From assembly GCA_033675265.1 (NCBI GenBank), contig JAUJYZ010001180.1, positions 115,001-179,000 on the forward strand: DNA of 64,000 nt, in the 5' to 3' direction. Under the pieces are notes generated by a model. That model searched no databases and was not told the DNA's origin. It saw nothing but the letters and a program-made list of their open reading frames with translations. Positions 1 to 11,479 of this stretch are shown in pieces. The translations under genes were made by a program, and so were the position numbers. The DNA comes from Actinostola sp. cb2023. Taxonomy: Eukaryota > Cnidaria > Anthozoa > Actiniaria > Actinostolidae. The stretch's first letter is position 1. Each line of letters starts with the position of its first letter.

Positions 1-625
1 TTTGTCGTCACGCAACAGTGTACTTTGTTTGGAATAATCTCGTCATGATCATAAAAACATCGATTTCTGGAAATATAATTGGTTTGTGAACAACTTTTGT
101 ACAACAGAAAGCAGGAAAGAACGAAAAGGATAATAAAAGCTCTCGATAATATAAATACATGTATGTCACGAACGATTTCAAGTCATGATTTCCATATATA
201 TGGCTGATAAACCATGCCACGTCGAAATATAAACCTGATCCCGTAGTTTTTTTGCTGTAAAACCAACCAGATATTTCAAATAAACCCGACGCCTTGCTGT
301 CTAATGATTATAAATATTTGTGAAAATCTCGATTCTAAATAAGTAGTGATTTGAAGCCGACTATACTAGATATATACCGTGAATGTCTGCACATTATGGG
401 GCGTACGTTTGTCTATTCAGACTCAACATTCACAAGGCTATTCGAAATGTGGTATTTGAAACAAAAGTCGATCAAATAATTAACCACCAAACGTCTACTA
501 AAGTATATAAAGCAATACCAAGAATGACTGCACTAACATACCTCTTTGCTTGCTCGAATTGTGATAGGTAACAACCGACTTGTAGCTTCCTGCTCGGTTA
601 ATTTGGTTCGCTTTGGGATGCTGCC
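1..625. repeat. 5' flank of TRIM unit A (segmental duplication)
   Basis: This stretch is closely similar to about 10,114-10,690 (unit B) and about 28,771-29,400 (unit C), in the same orientation. In B and C the same sequence lies upstream of a minus-strand RING exon, so the gene belonging to this copy should lie left of position 1, outside the window. The match is broken at about 620 by about 4.9 kb of inserted repeats and resumes near 5,490. The short ORFs here are not conserved between the three copies, and I see no gene in it. Confidence 0.75.
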
Positions 626-629
626 AGAG

Positions 630-982
630 CACAGGTAGCCCAAGCTGTGTATCAGTACATTATTATAAGAGAATGTATGTGGATGTCAATAAAATCAATA
701 AGATATTAAAGTTAAAATGAAATCATCTATAAAGTCGTCTGTATCTTTTTCAATCATTCCTTTATTGCCTGTGAAGATTTGAAGCGATTTGGACGAGAAT
801 TGAGCGAGATATAGTCCGTTCAAATCGCTTCAAATCTTCACAGGCAATAAAGGAATGATTGAAAAAGATACAGACGACTTTATAGAGGATTTCATATTAA
901 CTGTATCATCTTATTGATTTGATTGACATCCACATACATTCTCTTATAATAATGTACTGATACACCGCTTGGGCTACCTGTG
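630..982. mobile_element. Foldback MITE, 353 bp, CACAGGTAGCCC ends
   Basis: The element is an almost complete palindrome. The left end starts CACAGGTAGCCC and the right end finishes GGGCTACCTGTG. It is flanked by GCCAGAG at 623-629 and 983-989, a 7-bp target duplication. It has no coding capacity. The element at 10,970-11,375 has closely related tips. Confidence 0.8.
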
Positions 983-1107
983 GCCAGAGGAGGTTGGTCA
1001 CTACCCGCGGAGATTCATGGGTAAAGAGATTCATGGTTAAAATTTAAAAAGATTCAGTTGATGTCAAACCGTCGTGAAGACAGGAGCTCACGGAGGTACT
1101 ACAACCC

Positions 1108-1280
1108 GGGGGGGGGGGGGGGGGGGGGGGGGGTACTCCCTTTGTCCAAGTGGTAGCGGTGATCGGCGGTCCTTTTAGGGTCGAAAATATTTCTTGTGTG
1201 TACCTTTTAGGGTTCCGACACAAAAGTCAGTTACGTAACACGAGTCCGTACCTTTTAGGGTCAATTGAAAGAACAGGTTT
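1108..1280. repeat. Poly-G run (26 G) followed by an interspersed repeat
   Basis: A run of 26 G at 1108-1133 is followed by TACTCCCTTTGTCCAAGTGG and three spaced copies of a CCTTTTAGGGT motif. A related GC-rich start with a CACTCCC and ATATGGGCTATA block occurs at 16,520-16,560. It looks like the head of a dispersed repeat. Homopolymer length is prone to sequencing error. Confidence 0.5.
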
Positions 1281-1289
1281 TAAATCAGA

Positions 1290-2110
1290 CTTTTTTAGAT
1301 GTCGAACACCGCTTTTGAGGCTTTTGCTTTTGAGGCTTTGGATCCACGGGCGGAGCGTTGTGTGACTGCGTGACCTCTGATGACGGCTGCAGGAAACTAC
1401 ACATGGGATCGCTTCGAGGATTTTTAAAAATCAGAGAGTTGGGACACATCAATGTGCTTCATAATTACTCCTTCATACCTGCCGGGCACATAGTGAACTA
1501 CATCGTTTTTTCTAGGATATTGAAAAGCAATATGTCATTGAAGTTTGTCGAGATCGGATCCGAACGTGGCGCCATTTTGTTACTGACCCGTAAAATCCCC
1601 AATTTTAAAATCTCTGTAACTATGTAAATCTCCAAAACTATTGCGGGATCGAGGTGGATCGACGAATGTAAATGCTTGCCCATTATCTGTTCTTTCTATT
1701 TAGATGGGAGTCTATTAAGTGTATAGCGTTTATTATTTTAATATTTTCATTGTTTTTAAAATATACACTAAAGAGTTGAACTAGCAACCAGCGAATTTAA
1801 TATGTCTGCCTTAAAAGACGATAAAAATAGTTGAAAATATTACTGACCCTTTTCATACACGATTCATCATGACTGACAATAGTCCTAGAATTGTTGTGAT
1901 GATTTATTAGGTGAAAATATTATTTTCTCCTCATTTTTTCAACACTTTTGTGAGTGGTACAAACCAAAACATGGAACTTTACAACATAGCTACAATATAA
2001 CGCGCGCTCTGATTGGCTGGTTATCTATGAACAAGAAATGGTTATACCATAGAGATATTTCATGGAAATCACGTCAAAATCCAAAAACAAAGATTTTCGC
2101 TGAAGTTTTC
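1290..2110. other. No gene seen
   Basis: Short unsupported ORFs only, in AT-rich sequence with no splice-consistent coding block and no recognised domain. It lies between the poly-G repeat and the Crypton remnant. Confidence 0.4.
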
Positions 2111-2129
2111 GTACCTACTATAAGACGAA

Positions 2130-3190
2130 AATGGATGACTTTGCTTTATTTAGCATTGACCACGGAGACCTAAGCTTACCGACTTTCTCAGCGGTTAAAA
2201 CTCATTGTTAACGAACCCGACATAAGCGAAAATGCCGAACTAGAAAGTGTCATGATCAAAACAACACGCTTTGCATCCCGGTTTCGCATATAAGCTTACT
2301 TGTCGGAGGACGATTTACAGCAACTTTTGATGGATAAGCAGTCAAAAAGGACAAAGAAAATGATAAACTGGCCGTGTTTCAATATTTAAAGGTAAGTAAC
2401 ATAATGTTTAAACGACGAAGAAGAAAACTACCTAATTATTTGAAAACAAATGATCGTACAGCAACAGATAATTGTATTTCGGTAGCAAAATTTTACAAAT
2501 TCACGTCCAAGTAAGCTCAAGCTTTACTTGTCACAACTTGTGTGAGAAACTGACTGAATATCATAATAACAACAAAAAATACTTTAAATAAATTTCCTGT
2601 AATAATTAAGCTTATCAATTACGTTAAAAGTACCTTTTCCATCACTTTTTTTAGCCTGGTGTATAAAAGAGACAATTTGTCCAAACTCCACTTGCTTGAA
2701 AGAATGACAAACTCGATGCCCACCTTGACTGGCTGAAGCCGCGATTTTACGCCAAAGCGAGGAAAACAGACGAGGGAAATGTACAGCAAAAAGACACTAC
2801 TTCAGTACAGATAACTTATACCGAATCGTCACACCATGGCGATATCTGGGCACCGAAATGAGCAAAGCTTGGCTCATTATAACACACGTCCATCGTCAAT
2901 ACAACTTCACCACTGCAGCGAAATATTGTCACGAAGCCTCGAGCAAAGTTCTTCTACACTACATGTACAGCAGTTGCTTCAATTGGCTCAACCGTCCTTT
3001 CAAGTAATAGCAGCAGTACAGCAAAACAATGTCAGTCATCTTAGTGAGGGTCAGATGAAGCCTCCAATCCACTTTGATTCCCTTTTCAACAACTACACTA
3101 TCCAGAACGTCCAAGTTGTAGTTTCGTCGAACGCTCGTAATCGATGTGTTTTTAAACTTCAAAAGTTCTTTGAAAATTCATCTCCAGAAC
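2130..3190 (+). pseudogene. Decayed Crypton-like tyrosine recombinase
   Basis: Three blocks resemble the Crypton/KCTD-type tyrosine recombinase family in the expected order. At about 2,294-2,386 an acidic N-terminal block contains YLSEDDLQQLL followed by a basic TKK segment, ending in an in-frame stop. At about 2,725-2,790 comes LDWLKPRFYAKARKTDEG, similar to the DNA-binding N-terminal lobe. From 2,836 comes SGHRNEQSLAHYN then RPSS, matching the C-terminal histidine box and tyrosine nucleophile region of these recombinases. The catalytic middle is missing, so this is an internally deleted copy. Stop codons and frame changes separate the blocks. It sits in the insertion that interrupts unit A. 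The family call rests on remembered motifs. Confidence 0.55.
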
Positions 3191-3217
3191 GTGCCAAAAT
3201 GAAAAACTGTGTTTTTT

Positions 3218-4848
3218 CAGGAGCCCATAAGTAGGAGCGTCCATGCTCTATATTGGGTCTGTGTCACAGCGTTTTCACAAGTGTGGTTATTTTTAGAACA
3301 GTTTTCCCGCGAAAGAAGGTCATTTGACCAATCAGAGAACGTTTCCGGTATGGCGGTTTCATTTCCGGTCACGTCAAAAATAAAATGGCGGAATTTCGAA
3401 AGACTCGAAGAGATGAATGTACAAATAAAAGTCAGGATTATCCAGTTTTCTTTGTGTCTGACTCACAATGTTATCATACCAACAACTTCCCGGGATTCCA
3501 TAGGCCGCTGCTTTGAACCTTGACCTAAAATTCTAGACTGCTTTTCCCGAACGAAGTGAACTTACAGGATTTGAATTGAAGTGGTGGCCAGGCGGTTTCG
3601 TGGCAGAGTTTCGAGGATAGATAATGTGAACGCGTGTTTACCTCACGGAGAAATACAAACGTATTATGAAGCGTTGTGCCTCTGAAACGTTAGAAAGTCA
3701 AAGTCAAGTCAAGTAAGGTGCATTGAAAGCGATAGTCTATTTAGGCAGTTGGCTTGTAATTTGGTTTTTCGCTGCCGTCAATCAACATGAAAAATCAGAA
3801 AACTTAAAAATAAAAGTCAGAAGACCCACCAAATGGAAACCAAATATGATTTTGAGCTAGTACATTATGGATCATTTGGTCGAAGAATGTATCAGTTTAG
3901 TTTTCAATTCGTTTGAGTTTTGAATTTGATTAATTCAGTGACAAGTTCCAGCCGATTGAATGTCTGAGTTCGCATAATACTGAGTACCGGCGCAGTAAAT
4001 GAAGGTCACTGAATTTAAAAACAAAGCAACTTTGAGTCAGTTTCGCTCAACTTTAGTCTTTATATTGACAGTGAAGCGTGTGTAAATAATAAGCTCAGTG
4101 AATCCATTAAATTAAACATCAAAACTTGAATGAAGGTGTTTTTATTAATATATTTCAAATCGGCAGACTCACAAAAAATATTCACAATCCATTTTTAAGT
4201 CATTTTAGGTAACAGAAAAGACACAACAAATACGCTTACTTTCACCAGTCTTATTTGTAATTTGATTCACTCGTCTTGTCGCTCATCATGCAGTTTCAGC
4301 GAATTTGTTTTTGAATAGCAGCTATAGCCTTGTCGTCAATCTTCAAACTCCACAACGATAATTACAAGATACCACTAAACCACATCCAAGAATAAATTGA
4401 ATTCACTTTCTGACGAAATAGTTTAGACTAAAATATGTATTTGAAAGTCTTCGGCTAATTATTTGCATCCACACGCTACAACAGCTTCTCAGTCGGTCCC
4501 TTCGTGTTCGAGTTCTTCGAACCGGCACTTGCTTTGGATGCCTTTAGAAGCACAATCGTCACCACCGTATCACTTTCAAGTGATTCTGTTGTACCGAATG
4601 ACTCAATACTGCTCTCACTATCACTAGACGATTCGTAGTTTATTTCACTTGAAGAACACTCTTTGTCGCTATCGGAGGCCATCTTTATTTTACCTGTCAT
4701 CTCATCAAAATTCAAAAAATACGTCATACCAGAAACGTTCTCTGATTGGTCAAAATTCGCGGGAAAACTGTTCTAAAAATAACCACACTTGTGAAAACGC
4801 TGTGACACTATCCAATACCGTATGGACGCTCCTACTTATGGGCTCCTG
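3218..4848. mobile_element. TIR DNA transposon, 1.63 kb, CAGGAGCCCATAAG ends
   Basis: The left end reads CAGGAGCCCATAAGTAGG and the right end is its reverse complement. Similarity of the arms continues inward for over 130 bp, past a GACCAATCAGAGAACG block. GTTTTTT flanks both sides (3211-3217, 4849-4855), a 7-bp duplication or a truncated 8-bp one. Just inside each arm a reading frame starts with ATGGC and points inward: on the + strand from about 3,384 (MAEFRKTRRDECTNK, about 43 codons) and on the minus strand from 4,682. No transposase domain is recognisable, so it is probably a deletion derivative. The superfamily is unknown; hAT is possible from the CAG start. Confidence 0.7.
4476..4727 (-). 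CDS. Acidic Ser/Asp/Glu-rich ORF inside the TIR transposon
   Basis: The frame is 83 codons. The likely start is the internal Met at about 4,682 (MASDSDKE), because it lies where the two arms of the host element stop matching. The product is dominated by Ser, Asp and Glu, like the disordered N-terminal tail of some transposases. It has no catalytic motif and no paralog in this window. It could be the first exon of a lost transposase or chance. Confidence 0.22.
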   Translation of the reverse strand: MTYFLNFDEMTGKIKMASDSDKECSSSEINYESSSDSESSIESFGTTESLESDTVVTIVLLKASKASAGSKNSNTKGPTEKLL

Positions 4849-5217
4849 GTTTTTTGTAATGTTTAGATAAATCTATTTTGTAAATTTTCCACGGAAAATG
4901 TGTAGTTTTGAGAAAATAGAGCACTTTGAGCGACATTTGCTGGTGTAAAGTCGTCTTCAGGTTTTGTTGATCAGAAGTATTGATAACAATAAATCTGTTT
5001 TTGACCGGTAAAATCCTTGTCTTTTATGTTTAGTTGTGTGTATATGTACACCACTTTTAGCGGCTTTTGCTTGTGTATTAAAAGTTGTCTTCAGATATTG
5101 AACAATTTGAAAGAATTGAGATATATTCGTGCGCCAGTGTGAAGAATTTGTCAGTTGATCAGAATTATTGATAACAATAAATCAGTTTTTGACGCGTAAA
5201 AGCCATGGCTATGTTAT

Positions 5218-5401
5218 AAAAGCAATGGTCAATGCTTAGCTGTGCGTATATCCAGTTCTGGATGCACTTGGTCAGCTGCTAAGCACTCAAGAAGCTAGAG
5301 TCGCCTCGTGCGCCTCGTGCGACTCTTACGCTTCTCTCGTGCTTAGCAGCCTCCCGCGTGCATCCAGAACTGGATATACGCACGCTAAGCATTGACCATT
5401 C
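5218..5401. repeat. Hairpin repeat, about 184 bp
   Basis: The arm beginning AATGGTCAATGCTTAGC is matched in reverse by GCTAAGCATTGACCATT at the right end, with more pairing through the CCAGTTCTGGAT block. The centre holds short tandem CTCGTGCG motifs. It looks like a MITE, but no clear target duplication was found. Confidence 0.55.
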
Positions 5402-5489
5402 CTTTATTGTGCTGTTCGAAGAGAGACGAAATTGAAGAGCTATGATTGGTTGAAATTAGCACGTGACAATTGATCATCCTCCTCTGGGA

Positions 5490-6610
5490 TGCTGCTGGGA
5501 TTTCCCCTGACGTCATGTCTCCCTTAGCAACGTGTGACGTCAACGGTCTCACTTCACAGAACAAGTGCAACAGTTTCTTTTGTTTTGATTTTTATTGGAC
5601 TTTTTAGTACAGTTGCGGTTCGAAATGTCAACGTTTTTAAGCTGGAGTGATCCAAGCCTTGCAATAAATGGAGAACAGAACAACAACTCTATTTTCTCCT
5701 CAGACTTTCTCTAATATATATTTTGTACGCCCGGAGTCTCCAGCTTACACTTACTTCGAGTATAAATCTTGTTATCAAATAAGGCTAAACAACTTGAAAA
5801 CATTTCTCATGCAGCTGCTTATATTCCGTGCATGCAACACATAATTCTGATTCAATCATGCAACACACAAATAAACAACAACAACAACACTACTGAAGAC
5901 TTTAATGTTGCACTAAACATGTAAATAATATAGAATCAATGGATGTAATGTTAGATAATTACAGTGTGGACACTTGAACCGTGAACATTTCCATTTTTTT
6001 TCTAACTTTTTTATTCTAACTTTCTATTGCCTCATAGCCTCTCAAATGGAGCATTGAGTTTAAATACACTGATCAAAATCAAAATCAATCATTTTTCTGA
6101 TCTATTTGCTCAATGGATAATTTATATATATGTGTTAGAAAGAAACTAAGTGTTCACGGTTCGAGTGCCCATACTGTAAGCAGATACTCAAATAGTTCAA
6201 CTATTATAATCTCTATAATATTACAATTCTACTGAGGTTTTCTGCATACCTCGCGTACTGATTAGCAAAGCTCTAAACTCCGTGTAACGATCGATTTCTT
6301 ACTATAAAAAAAGGGCGTAATTGCATATGCAATCTAGTGTCTCCATGTTCTACAACAAGCGTAGTATTAGTACTTTAGCACTAGTGGAATGTTTTTCTTT
6401 GTTTTCTTAATCTTTTTCTCTCTAGGGGAAAGGTAAAAAGGAAACCACTGCTCGCAAGGTATAAGCTCATAAATATAGTAATCTAAAACAATATGCACGG
6501 TTATTATTGCAGTCCTTAGGATTTTTAAGTAAATTTCATTCTGTATTACATGATAAGACTTTTAAGGTTCATTATCAAATTATTATAAGAGCGCTGAGAA
6601 ACAGTGTGGC
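5490..6610. repeat. 5' flank of TRIM unit A, continued
   Basis: This matches about 10,680-12,115 of unit B, including the AACAACAACAAC tract and the CTAGGGGAAAGG block. It lacks the MITE that B carries at 10,970-11,375: here GAGTATAAATCTTG is the uninterrupted site. It also lacks B's element at 12,117-12,884. Unit A therefore gives empty-site alleles for both insertions. Confidence 0.7.
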
Positions 6611-6614
6611 GCTC

Positions 6615-7500
6615 CTAAAGCCATTTTATTATAATATTATTTCTAAGAAAAACGAGGAACAAATTGATTGATTGATTGAATATATGATCATGAAAAGTCT
6701 TCGGAGCACCTCCAAAGTTACATTGTTTTTCAAGGGAATTACACTTCCTATCAATTCCAGCGGAGTGGTGGTGGTGGTTGGATAATACATACAAAAGGAA
6801 TTCAAAATGAATGGGGAGTTTGCAGGTGTTGCGTGACAAAAAATATAATATTTGACAAGAGCACACCAAAGTTAGCAAAAGTAGTAAATTTTGAAGTAAT
6901 TTCGATGAATAGAGCGAAAGTTATGGGCGACTGAAGTTGGCTTTTTTCTTAAGAAACGTACGGTGGTGGGCAACAGCTTTCCCTGACGTGGTGTCATGTC
7001 CATCAACTTTGATTTGAATTCAACAGTTTTTAAATTAGCCATTACCAAATCGAGCAGGGGACTGGGACCAAGTCCGTAAAACTAATTCAATAAGAAACTA
7101 GAAAAAATGGGCATCATTTTCTGAGAGAGCAGACGAAACTTAGCTTGTCTGCAAAGTTTGGTGAATTTCGGCTTAATATTGACGACGCTAGAGGGCATCA
7201 AATATGTCTATTTTCCCATACAAACTCTGTAAATTTTTTACGTTGTCCATCCAAACCATACATTCACTGTAAAATTTTGGCTGGACAACACAATTTCAAA
7301 AGTTTATAATTCCGATAGAATTCGCTCAATTCACATCAAACTTTGCACAGATGCTAATTTCAACATGCTCTTTCATGTCATAACTTAATTTCATAATTAC
7401 ATTAATTTTAATAAACTCGTTCCCAGTCCCATGCTCGATTTGATAATGGCTAATTATTGCATCTAGTCTACATTGCACTGTTTTACAGGATTTAGTTTGT
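6615..7500 (-). pseudogene. Decayed second filamin-type tail of TRIM unit B
   Basis: Read on the minus strand, about 6,960-7,037 and 7,451-7,495 resemble the end of the TRIM large exon (block encoding FKVDGHHIRGSP), and 6,660-6,800 continues downstream. Unit C has the same tail at 12,890-13,150 and 18,489-18,589, so the tail was present before the units duplicated. Frames are broken. The tail is split by MITEs at 7,038-7,450 and 7,505-7,850. Confidence 0.5.
7038..7450. mobile_element. MITE family 1 (GCCATTAC / GAGCAGGGGACTGGGA ends)
   Basis: About 413 bp with inverted ends GCCATTAC...CGAGCAGGGGACTGGGA. Two more copies occur at 46,324-46,741 (same strand) and 32,861-33,258 (opposite strand). 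Comparison with the unbroken site at about 13,078 (TTTTAAGTTATGCATC) suggests insertion at TTA with a short 3-4-bp duplication, as in Harbinger-type elements. The class is an inference. Confidence 0.75.
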
Positions 7501-7504
7501 TAGT

Positions 7505-7850
7505 GTTATAACATATCACGTAATTAATTTCAAAACTTATATATAGGAGACATAGGACAAAAAAATGACTATCATATAGCTGGAAAGAGCTCGATGAAAT
7601 TAGTAAAAATGTGAAGTTTGGAATAGACTGATTCCATAAGTCGGTCCCAGTTCGCTCTCTGTCGATCCTATACCAGCGTAAATTTCCAAAAGTTTTCATA
7701 TAAAATTTCGACTTTTGAAATTTAATATCTTCGCAATTTGTGAAGCGATCTTTTCTAAACTTCACATTTATACTAATTTCAACGAGCTCTTTCCAGCTAT
7801 GATAATCATATTTTTGTCCTATGAGTTTTGAAATTACATGATAAACCCTC
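7505..7850. mobile_element. MITE family 2 (GAGGGTTTATCATGTAATT ends)
   Basis: About 345 bp, with a right end (TTACATGATAAACCCTC) and interior that match 31,777-32,144. The left end is decayed. The copies share an internal inverted block around TAGCTGGAAAGAGCTCG. There is no coding capacity. It is inserted in the tail of TRIM unit B. Confidence 0.7.
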
Positions 7851-7963
7851 ATTGCTACGCGTACGGGTACCCATGAACAATTCCTAGCGCCGGAACTAAC
7901 ACTGTATTCCTACCGAACAGTGACGATGGGATTACGTAGTATAATATACTGATTTCTAAGAAT

Positions 7964-9756
7964 TCAAAACAGTTTGGAGAATGGTTTGGGTAGAGGATCC
8001 CTAAAACATACTTGAACAGGACTTCCCCTGATATGGTGTCCATCAACTTTGAATTCAACAACTTTTAAAATATGACCCTCGTTTGCATTACATGTTACAG
8101 GATTTACTTCATGGACGAGAAGGTTATTAGTTACCAAATATAATAAACCATTCCCTAACGGAGTCAACCCACTTATGCCCACCACAAAGGGGTTAATGGA
8201 GATCCTCTTTTTCTCGATATTCACTGGTCTACCCAACCGATTCTTGATGTACACATTAATGACATCACGACCAAACTTATTTTTCGACCATTTCACCTCG
8301 CACTGTTCTGGATCGATAACTGCAATATCATCAATGACTTTAGCGAACTTTAAAATATCATCACTTAGCATTTCTTTATCGACTTGTAATACTTGGTTAT
8401 CTTCGTCTTTGACTTCTCCGTCGAAGGGTTTTGACGACAGTTGGGACAAACGCGACAGGATTTGCTTGGATATTGACAGGACCTCACTGTTGCTACCTTT
8501 GCTTAACACGTTTTCTGTAAATTCAATGGCGCTTTTCAAGCCCGTCTTATGCATAGCAAGACCATCTTCTTGCGCTGTGAGGTCCTTCATCTTTGTCGCT
8601 GCAAGATCTCTTGATTCTTGTTTTAGATTGATGCGTTTTTCTTCAAGAGCTTGAATCTGTTGATTGATGACATCATCGATACGTTTCTCTATGTCATCAG
8701 TATTCTTCATTACTTGTTTTTGCATTGCTTTAACTGATTTCAAACCTGCTTCGATCTTCTCCTTTGTTGCGCTGGCCATCTTGATTTCTTTTGTAAGTTT
8801 TTCTTTATGTTCTTTAGCGATGTCCACGATGAAGCAGACGTCGTGGTCTTTGTGATCAATAATGGTGCAATCGCGGCATATCAGCTCTTCGCATGTCTTA
8901 CAGAACAGTTTCTGCACTTCTCCTTTGTGCTTTTTACAAAACATCAGTTTATCGATGATTGGTACACCTGTCCTCTTGATGTCTTCCAGTGTCATCAGTT
9001 GGTGATCTTTCAGTGTTGCTATGCGCTGATGTGCTGCCATGCATGCATTGCACATGAACTTTCCACAGTCAAAACATTTTGCTTTTGCTGCTTCTTTGCT
9101 GTCACAGTTGTTGCACATCAGCTCAGGTTGGTCACCCTGTTTCTTCTCAGCCTTGAACAATTCAAGATGTGAAATGATTCTATTGACCCAAATGTTAACC
9201 CTGAGCGAGGCAACGTCCTCAATCTACAAAGCAAATACAAAGAGAATGAAACACTGAAAGTCAAATGTTTGATTAATAAATAATAACCCTTGATATTCGA
9301 TACATTTTCGGGAGCGTCTCTGTCCTAATATAAACACGGTATCCAGCCAATCAGAACGCGTGTAATATCGCAAATATGATACATATGATCACATCTTCGC
9401 ACTGAATATTACCAGGGGATGCTTGTGCGGCTATATACAAAATATTCCTGTAATACAAACCTTAAAGTGCAAACCATATGTCCGTGAAACAGTACTAACT
9501 AATTAGTACTAAATAGCACTGATAAAATAATAGAAAACAATGGAGATGACACTATTTAGTACTATACCTTTAGCATCTCTTGGCATTCAGGACATTTTAT
9601 CGAAACCCTTCTGCCTTCTTTAGTAGCCAACATCTTCTCCAGACAGCATCTACAATAAGTGTGTAGACAAGTCAGAATCCGTGGATCCTGAAATTGCTCT
9701 AGACATATTGGACACGTGACCTGATCCTCGAGACCTTGGGATAACTTTGCTGCCAT
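7964..9756 (-). CDS. TRIM-family E3 ubiquitin ligase (RING, two B-boxes, coiled coil, filamin repeat), unit B
   Basis: Two coding exons, 9568-9756 and 7964-9223, joined in phase 0 through a GTATAG donor and a TTTGTAG acceptor, give 482 aa and a stop. The RING is near residues 15-60, with CPIC, CLHTYC and CPEC ligand clusters. Two B-boxes follow at about 100-140 and 158-190 (CKTCEELICRDC...DHKDH). A long Lys/Glu-rich coiled coil spans about 195-300. The end, about 355-475, resembles a filamin/ABP280 repeat and finishes with VEFKVDGHHIRGSPVQV. By family, the RING would transfer ubiquitin and the coiled coil would dimerise the protein; substrates are unknown. The order resembles TRIM45 or TRIM2/3/71 relatives. 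Both frames are intact, unlike unit C. Start chosen: the ATG giving MAAKLSQGL, conserved in C. Confidence 0.88.
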
Positions 9757-9779
9757 TTCTATTGGATCTGGATATGTGA

Positions 9780-10965
9780 AATATCAAATAGAAATATTTA
9801 CACGTCAATATACACCAGCACTTAGAAAAGATAAGAGGTACGACGCTTTGCGTTGCACACAGAGAATAGCTGATACTAACTCATAATCGATTAGAACTAA
9901 TATAGATTCAAGGCTCATCTCTATCAAGGTTCATATGTTCTCATTTTTATTGCAAATCTTTCCCCGATATGTGTGAATACAACTAATATTTATATATTTC
10001 TTCCTTTCAGCATTGAGTAACGTGAGAACTCAGGTTCAGCTTTCAGAATCAAAATATGTTTTTGCACGTCTGAGGTCAAAAAGCGAGTTTTTTTTCGTGG
10101 AAAAGACAATGTGTGTCGTCACGCAACATTCTACTTTGTTTCGAATAATCTCGTCATAAAAACATCGATTTCTGGAAATATAATTAGATCGTCAGTGAAC
10201 AACTTTGTACAACAGAAAGCAGGAAAGAACGAAAAGGATAATAAAAGATCGCAATAATATAAATACATCTGTCACATGGGCGATGAACCACGTCGAAATA
10301 TATAAACATCCCGTAGCTTTTTTCAGTAAAACCAACCAGATATTTCAAATAAACCAGACACCTTGCTGTCTAATGATTATAAGTATTTGTGAAAATCTCG
10401 ATTGTAATCATCTAAATAAGTAGTGATTTGAAGCCGATTATATTAGATATATATACCGTGACTGTCTGCACATTATGGGGCGTATGTTTTTCAACTCAAC
10501 TCAACATTCACGAGGCTATTTGTAACGTGGTATTTGCAACAAAACTCGATCAAATAATTAACCACCAAACGTCTACTAAATATAAAGCAATACCAAGAAT
10601 GCTGCACCAACATACCTCTTTGCTTGCTCGAATTGTGAGAGGTAACAACCGACTTGTAGCTTCCTGCTTGTTAATTTGGTTCGCTCTGGGATGGTGCTGG
10701 GATTTCACCTGACGTCATGTCTCCCTTAGCAACGTGTGACGTCGATGGTCTCACTTCACAGAACAACTTCAACAGTTTCTTTTTGACGTTTGTTTTGTTT
10801 TGTTTTGGGCTTTTTAGTACAGTTGCGGTTCGAAATGTCAACGTTTTAAAACTGGAGTGATCTAAGCCTTGAATAAATGGAGAACACAATAACAACTATA
10901 TTTTCTTCTCAGACTTTCTCGAATATATTTTGTACGCCGGCCGTCTCCAACTTATAGTTCGAGTA
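9780..10965. repeat. 5' flank of TRIM unit B
   Basis: This is the sequence upstream of the unit B RING exon, shared with units A (1-625, 5,490-5,760) and C (26,600-29,520). It presumably holds the promoter, but no core promoter element stands out. The CCTGACGTCATGTCTCCC block near 10,710 is kept in A (about 5,507) and changed in C (CCTAACGTCATG near 29,400), which could affect a CRE-like TGACGTCA site. Confidence 0.6.
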
Positions 10966-10969
10966 TAAA

Positions 10970-11375
10970 CACAGGCAGCCAAAAAATTGCTTTTGAGGCT
11001 ATTTAATAATAAATATAAATTAATTTATATTCGCGCGTCTTTTTTTGATGGGTTTCCTGTGGTAGAGCGCGCGCGCGATACGTTGGGTTCCCTGTGCATA
11101 GAAATGTATAATGTAGAGATCCCTGTGTACGTCCTGTTGGATGCGCCCGCAGCAATGGGTATATTGAAAACACATGTACTGCATGCGGGACGCGCACAGG
11201 GAGCCCAACATTATACCTTACTCAACACAGGAAGCCCAATATAATATATACGTATTGCGCGCGCGCGCTCTACCACAGGAAACCCATCAAAAAAAGACGC
11301 GCAAATATAAATGTATTTATACAGATTGATATTTATTATTAAATAGCCTCAAAAGTAATGGTTGGGCTGCCTGTG
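10970..11375. mobile_element. Foldback MITE, 406 bp, CACAGGCAGCC ends, with nested palindrome
   Basis: The left end CACAGGCAGCC pairs with GGCTGCCTGTG at the right. TATAAA is duplicated at 10,964-10,969 and 11,376-11,381. Unit A has the empty site GAGTATAAATC near 5,758, which confirms insertion after duplication of the units. An inner palindrome of about 230 bp with CCTGTGGTAGAGCGCG arms and alternating GC tracts sits near the centre, probably a second element nested in the first. Confidence 0.85.
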
Positions 11376-11479
11376 TATAAATCATGTTACCAAACAACCA
11401 AACATCTTGGAAACATTTCTCATGCAGCTGCTTATGTTCCGTGCATGCAACACATAATTCTGATTCAATCATGCAACAC

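Noticed and set aside
1108..1133. Assembly gap or telomere-like sequence at the poly-G run
   Set aside because: It is a plain homopolymer at the head of a dispersed repeat, with no telomere motif.
8175..9257. Plus-strand ORFs of 63-159 codons
   Set aside because: Antisense shadows of the TRIM large exon; the minus frame has the RING, B-box and filamin features.
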